From Poronia punctata (taxonomy: Eukaryota; Ascomycota; Sordariomycetes; Xylariales; Xylariaceae): a stretch of 64,000 nt of DNA. The stretch is from assembly GCA_022579005.1 (NCBI GenBank), contig MU401492.1:175712-239711 (forward strand). The letters are read 5' to 3'. Each line of letters begins with the position of its first letter. The first letter of the stretch is position 1. The position numbers were made by a program, and so were the translations under genes. Below, in pieces: positions 58,654 to 64,000 of the stretch. The notes beneath the pieces are model-generated. The model did not search any database, was not told the DNA's origin, and saw nothing but the letters and a program-made list of their open reading frames with translations.

Positions 58654-60261
58654 TCAACAGCACGTCCCAAGCTCCCCCAACTCCCCTAGCACTTCTTCCC
58701 TCAAAGCCTCGTACCGACGGGCGTCGAAGCGTCGACGCTGCCATCCGCTTCCGCGCAGACGCTCTATGCGCTCCTGCAGACGTGGCTCCCGATCTCGATA
58801 CGGCGGATTAGGCGAGTGGGAACGGAAGAACGGCGCGGTGTATGAGGGAGAATGATAGTAAGAGGTAGAAGATGTAGGCACGTGGTCGTGCGTAGGGATG
58901 TCGGTCCTGAGGCGAAGGACCGGGCGGGGGGCTCTGCTGACTTTTAATTCTTCGTCTGCAGTTTGAGGACTCGGGCCGACTGTCTTCGGGACAGATGATG
59001 TGAAGGCTCCTACGTTGTCTTCGGACGCGCTTGAGTGCTGTTGGTAGCTAACTTGGGATGGGACGACAGGTAGGTATCGCCCGGTGGTTTGCGCGATGGG
59101 CGTATTCGGCGGCAGTGGTTTTCGGGTATCTGCGTGCGGCGTGGCGTCTGATGTCCCCGCGAGTAGGTCGTCAACCGCTGCGCGGTGCCGGCGTATTTGG
59201 TCCCCAAGGGCCGAGAGCCGCAATTTCAAGCGGTCCAAAGATCGTGTCTGTAGAGAGGACTCTAGGTTGAAGGCTTGTTCACTCGATGTACTTCGCCTGA
59301 CCTGGTCGTAATCCGCTGTGAGGTCGCGAGGCGGCGGCGGTGTTTTCGTCCGGCTCACCCGTAATGGCGCCGGATAAAACGTAGCCTCCATCTTAGGTGT
59401 TGGCCCGCTCATTGTGTCGTCGCTCCACCCGAGAGTCGGGCTGTCTGGTCGGATGAACGGCTCCGGTTGAAACTCAAAAAACTCTGAAAGGCCGGAGAAC
59501 GATACCTTCTTGTTTGGTTTCGCGCGGACTGGAGAGCCTACCTCACCTGAGGACGTGGCTCGTGAGATAGCGAAGGAAGACGCCATAGAAGTCCTCGGCG
59601 AGGACGCTGCGCTACTGTAACCCCCTGACGATGCCCGAGAGCCCGTCGAGAACGCTGGGGGACTGGGACATGTCGGCGAAGTGAAGCAGGGGTCCAGGGG
59701 TATAGTCGATACTGTAGAGGCTAAAGATGGCGACCGCGCTCTGTCGGCTGTGGCGCATTCGGCCAACTTGATCTGAGCCTCAGCCTCAGCATAATGTGCC
59801 TGCGCATGATATAGGAGCTTGTTACGTTGCGCCGATGCCGAAGTTGGAGAAAGAGGCCACGCACACCATTCGAAGGACGACGCCGCAAAGAAGTGGAGGT
59901 AAATCAGGTGGAGCGGCTCAGCGGACCACGACTCTCCAAGACTGTCGAGGATCTCCGAGCATCGCATCGAGCATGACCGGTACTTTCGTGCAAGGTATTT
60001 CCTCTTCACTTCGTCCATGACTAGTCTCCATTCCTGTGCCGTTCTGGGAATAGCTGGGACCGAAACTACAGAAGACATCGAAGATACCTGCTTGGCCTGC
60101 CCGGGCGGTGGGAGCGGTTCCTGGCGCTGTTTGGCTTGGTGCTCCGATGAAGCCGTAGGCCAGATGCTGGACGAGTGCCATCTCGTGTCTGAGATTAGGG
60201 TTGCTGCGCTCGACATAATATCCGGTGTAGTGCTCAGTAGTAAGGGTATTAGGCCTCCCAT
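58654..60261 (-). CDS. conserved-looking Ser/Pro-rich fungal protein of unknown function (535 aa)
   Basis: Single exon. I do not recognise the family. From the ATG at 60261 (a second ATG at 60216, MSSAATL, is equally possible) the protein has a short hydrophobic segment, then a helical region (EWRLVMDEVKRKYLARKYRSC ... LLYHAQAHYAEAEAQIKLAE) that looks like a small TPR/MIT-type helical bundle. A long Ser/Pro/Thr-rich disordered region follows. Its second short motif, KKVSFSGLSEFFEF, is hydrophobic enough to be a docking peptide. A helical stretch (SLDRLKLRLSALGDQIRRH) comes next, then an Arg-rich C-terminus (RERIERLRG-like, ending GELGELGTCC). Steady GC-rich codon use supports a real gene. Confidence 0.75.
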   Translation of the reverse strand: MGGLIPLLLSTTPDIMSSAATLISDTRWHSSSIWPTASSEHQAKQRQEPLPPPGQAKQVSSMSSVVSVPAIPRTAQEWRLVMDEVKRKYLARKYRSCSMRCSEILDSLGESWSAEPLHLIYLHFFAASSFEWCAWPLSPTSASAQRNKLLYHAQAHYAEAEAQIKLAECATADRARSPSLASTVSTIPLDPCFTSPTCPSPPAFSTGSRASSGGYSSAASSPRTSMASSFAISRATSSGEVGSPVRAKPNKKVSFSGLSEFFEFQPEPFIRPDSPTLGWSDDTMSGPTPKMEATFYPAPLRVSRTKTPPPPRDLTADYDQVRRSTSSEQAFNLESSLQTRSLDRLKLRLSALGDQIRRHRAAVDDLLAGTSDATPHADTRKPLPPNTPIAQTTGRYLPVVPSQVSYQQHSSASEDNVGAFTSSVPKTVGPSPQTADEELKVSRAPRPVLRLRTDIPTHDHVPTSSTSYYHSPSYTAPFFRSHSPNPPYRDREPRLQERIERLRGSGWQRRRFDARRYEALREEVLGELGELGTCC

Positions 60262-61900
60262 ACTGTAGTGAAATAGGAGAACTCCTCGAGGGTGAAAGGC
60301 TCTAAAGTTTTCAAAGTCAGAAGCAAAGTGCTTTAGTAACAGTGTGTTTCGATACGCTCTTTCTCTCTCTTTGATCAGCAAGGTCTACTGATTTGCCCTG
60401 TAGACCGCTTTATACGGAGGCCGGGTCGTGATATCTGTAGTATGACCGTGACAATGATGCGGTGATGATGCCTTCGAGTGGAAGCGGCAACTTCATTGCC
60501 GTCTGAGCCGCCATATACTCAGACTGCAGACAATATATAAGTCAGGCTATCCGAGGGTGATCTGGTTCTCGCCTTGAGTTAACACTCAGATGGTACAAGC
60601 ACGGAACGTTGATATAGTGCCTCAATGAGGCGATGCGAATGGTGATGGTATGACGATGTTTGTTGTATAGGGTTGAATACTTTAGGTTATTAGTAATGGG
60701 CTGTCTCGGGTCTGGCGTTCTAAATAAACTTGGACTGCGGTGATGAGCCACAAAATCTAGCCCCAAAAGCTCGCCGTGTTGGGATAATTCCGCCTCCTAT
60801 TTTATTACCCACAGCATGACGGCTGAGACCTCGTCGACCAGTTCGGGCAAGGGTCTCAGATGAGTAAAGGTTCTATATTTTCCCGTCCCGTCACATTTAT
60901 TGAAGTGAGTGGCGTCTCCAAGCGCAGCTGTCCACGAATGATTGGAATGGAGACAGGTTTATATATAGGAACGGTCCCTTACATTTGGATGTTTCCGGCC
61001 GGCCTCTCAAATTTTCGTCTAAGCACGGACCCGTGGCGCTTCGTGCAACTTTTTGGAACCGCCAAACCAAACTGAAGGCGGTGACTGTACGTGAATACCT
61101 ATGGACGGCAAATCCTGATAGGTGCAATAAAAAGCCTTCAAAGATACAAGGACGGGCAACGCGTAGCGGGAATGCGAGTCAACGCTACCAAGACGGGACC
61201 GACGGATAGACGGCAGAGTAAAGATCCGAGGCCACAAAAAGAAAGAAAAAAAAGTAAGTCGACTTTCTCGATATTGGGGCGTTCAGCATTCTCGATTATC
61301 ATATAAAGACAAGGGCCCGACTCGACACAGGACATTAGATGAAGAGGATAGATGGAGCATTAAGTACGGTTAGGTACCATATGCCATCCATGCCGCTAAC
61401 AATGGGCCTCACCTTTCCCCTGGGTTGCCGTAGGACTTGGATAACGACGGTTGTGTCCTTCTTTCCCGCCTACCAAGGCGACGAGGCCCAAGCGTTAGGT
61501 GGTGGAGAGCAGGGCGCATCTGCACATCTTGGCTAGACAATCGTGAATAGATGCATTCGCATTGGCCTAACCTAGGTCGTCAACACCCTTTTTGGGATTG
61601 CATCATGACTCTCTCGAACCCGGGGTAAATCGCGATACCTACCGGTCGAAGACCGAAAAAGGGCGAAGACGACGAACATGGTTCGCCTATCCCGGCTCAT
61701 GGGAACCCAATCCGGCTGCAAATATTGCGCCTATGGGACATCGGTCGTTTCCCCCTTGAGGCGGGAAGCCAACTAGAGATCCGGATCATTACTAGGAAGA
61801 CCTTTTATGCAGATGAGCACTGGGATATACCCTGTGTGAGTGATGTGGAATAGAATGGATAGCTAGGAGGGAAATCCCTATACTATCTAGGATGCTATAG
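60262..61900. other. intergenic region left of the AT-rich block
   Basis: Promoter side of the unknown gene. A 7-bp inverted repeat, GTCTGAG and CTCAGAC, lies at 60501-60524, followed by a TATATAA box-like run near 60534. No gene is supported in the remaining sequence. Confidence 0.5.
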
Positions 61901-64000
61901 ATATAGGTGTGTTTGTAGTAGGTCGCACTTGCTAATATAAGTACCTGCTAGTCTTAGTACTAGTACCTATAAGGTAGGTACTTTTATATAGATATATAAT
62001 ATAGTTATAATAGGTAAATATCCTCTAGGATATAATAATTTGCTCCCTTTAAAAGAAAAAAAATGCTATGTCTTTATAGTACATATAAGTAGCAAGTAGC
62101 TATATATAGAAAATATATTTATAAATATGCTTATAATATCTTTTTAGTATAATTTTATAATTATAGTAATTTTTTTATTTTAACTTATTTTATTAGTTTT
62201 TTTATTTTTTTATTATTAGTATATTGCTGCTTAATTATTTTAATATAAGCTATTTATTAAATTTTTAACTAAAGTCCTTATATATAGTAAAGTATTATAT
62301 TTTCTTTTTAATTTACTTTATAGTAATAATACGTTTTTTTAAATAATCTTTTAGTTAAATAAAGCTAATAAGTAAAAAAGATTAACTATACTTGTTTATA
62401 AAAGCAAGTTTAAAGTAATTAATTAATATAATATTATAAATGTATATATTATATTTTTATAAGTTTAGCTTATATATTAAAGTACTTATTTTTTTAAAAA
62501 CTTTAAATAGTTTTGCATACTTTTATAACATTTTATTACTTAAAACTATAGTTAATAAAATATTGTAGCTTTTATAAAGCTGTAGCAAAATTTAATTTTT
62601 TACTTTAAAGTAGCATAGTTAATATTTTTAATTAAAGTATTTTTTTATAGTTATAAAAGCTAATATAATAGCGTTTAATACTTAAATTTAAGTACTTAAA
62701 AAAAAGTAAAGCTATTAAAATTTATTTATATTTTTAAAATTTAATATATTTATAATATTTATAAAAGTAAAACTTATAGCTAATTTATTAAAAAATATTT
62801 TAGTAATTATATATTTTATATTATTGTACTTAAATTAGAATTAAAGCAAAGTAGCAAGCTAACTTAATAAATTTTTTATAGCATATATATAATAGTAAAA
62901 AGTAAACTAAGCTATTTAAACTATAATTTTTAACTATTTATTTATTTAAAAATAATATGCTATTAAATAAAAAAGCTTAATATTTAGCTTTTACTAAATA
63001 AATTTTTAAAGTATAAATAAAAATTTTAAATTTTTATTTAATATTATAACTTTTAATATTTTTTAGTTAAAATTTAATAAATATTAAATAAAAACTATAC
63101 TTTATTTTTTAGCTAACTAGGTTTTTTTGCTAAAAATAACCTATTTGTTAGTCTAGCTAGGGGTTAATATAATCACAACACGTTACTATTTATAGTACTA
63201 TGTTAACTTAATTAATTAAAAGGAAAAGGAAGTTATAAGGACTTTTTTTAGTAAGTTTTATATAGCTATAAAGGTTTATAGTTAATTAAGACCTATTAGC
63301 AATATAAGAAGGACACGTATATTTTACGTATTTAATACGTAAAGAATGCGTACTTTTTATATACTAGTTACGTACTATATACGTACACTGTGCGTATACT
63401 TCCTTAATAAGGTAAGTTTAATGCAATTTATAACAAATATATAAAAAACTAAATATTTATATTTATAAAATATTTACGTTTTAATAGTTTTAATGTAATT
63501 AATAAGGTTAAAGGTATTAAAAGGGATTTTAATACTTGCTATTTTTCTTTTAACTATATTTTTATTTTTTTATGCTTTTATTTTTAATTTATAGGCGATC
63601 TACTATTGCTTTAATTTTTATTTATATTTAATTTGTTATAATAAAAAACTTAAGTGCTTAGTTAAAAGTCCTTTTTATAAACAAATTTACAAAGTTATTT
63701 TTCTTGTTAATTTAACGTACCTTTATAATTTCTTTTTTTTTATAAGATTTTTGTAGCAATATTATATTAATTATAAAGCGTTTTTCTTGCATACTTCTAA
63801 GCTTTATAAGATACTAGTAAAGCGACTTAAAATCGGTGCAAAGTACTAAAAAAATTAAAAGTAATTTAAATACTTTAAAAATTAAGTGCAAAGTAGTACG
63901 TAAAGTAATAGCGCTATTAACTTTATTAACTATATTATATAGTTTACTAGCAAAAATAAATTAAATAATGCGCTTATATTTACTTAAGTTTTAGTATATA
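61900..64000. other. very AT-rich, RIP-like block, no genes
   Basis: From about 61,900 base composition shifts sharply to A+T, with dense TA dinucleotides, no open frame of note, and only short islands of G/C (many as AGCT/GCTT). A cluster of ACGTA/TACGT motifs lies at 63316-63400. This fits an isochore of old repeat DNA mutated by repeat-induced point mutation. The original element cannot be recognised. The block continues past the window edge. Confidence 0.75.

Noticed and set aside
61605..61630. tRNA-like T-arm sequence on the minus strand
   Set aside because: The TTCGA core is present, but no pairing T stem, A box or cloverleaf could be built around it.

Overview
The window is nuclear DNA of a filamentous ascomycete (Pezizomycotina, most likely a Sordariomycete; the order cannot be fixed from sequence alone). 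The grounds are short introns (about 50-185 bp) with GTRNGT donors, CTAAC branch points and YAG acceptors, plus the gene content (ESA1, TOP1, an LSD1 with SWIRM and HMG domains, NMD3, ESF2, VPS33, ATP3, ERG8). An AT-rich block at the right end has the look of repeat-induced point mutation (RIP). All gene models were built by eye: splice sites were chosen so that reading frames join and conserved family motifs are restored.

Layout, left to right (strand in brackets): small secreted protein (-), long empty spacer, ERG8 phosphomevalonate kinase (-), pantothenate synthetase (-), GH125 exo-mannosidase (+), PLP aminotransferase (+), ESA1 histone acetyltransferase (-), RNase H2 subunit C (-), two paralogous three-finger zinc-finger genes (-,-) with decayed repeats beside them, a 106-residue CRIB-like protein (-), a MITE-like transposon, aldehyde dehydrogenase (-), ESF2 (+), NMD3 (-), a KLHDC4-type kelch protein (-), ornithine carrier (+), TspO (-), TOP1 (-), ATP3 (+), LSD1-like demethylase (-), VPS33 (-), a UBE2W-type E2 (-), a CaMK (+), an unknown Ser-rich fungal protein (-), then about 2 kb of very AT-rich DNA.

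Most genes are unlinked housekeeping functions. ESF2 and NMD3 are convergent neighbours that both serve ribosome biogenesis. ESA1, TOP1 and the LSD1 homologue are chromatin or DNA-topology genes but are scattered. No secondary-metabolite cluster, CRISPR array, tRNA or rRNA gene was found.

The most unusual structure is in NMD3. Between exons 2 and 3 no single GT-AG intron keeps the frame. Removing an internal 67-nt intron joins a lone G to TAAGTG and so creates the donor of a second, external intron. Removing that restores the conserved LQPP motif. This is a spliceosomal twin intron (stwintron) of the type that interrupts the external donor between its first and second base. Other notable items are the MITE with about 60-bp terminal inverted repeats and a 9-10 bp target duplication, the zinc-finger pair whose third finger is C-C-C-H in both copies, a 15-nt micro-exon in the GH125 gene, and charged low-complexity inserts inside the aminotransferase fold.
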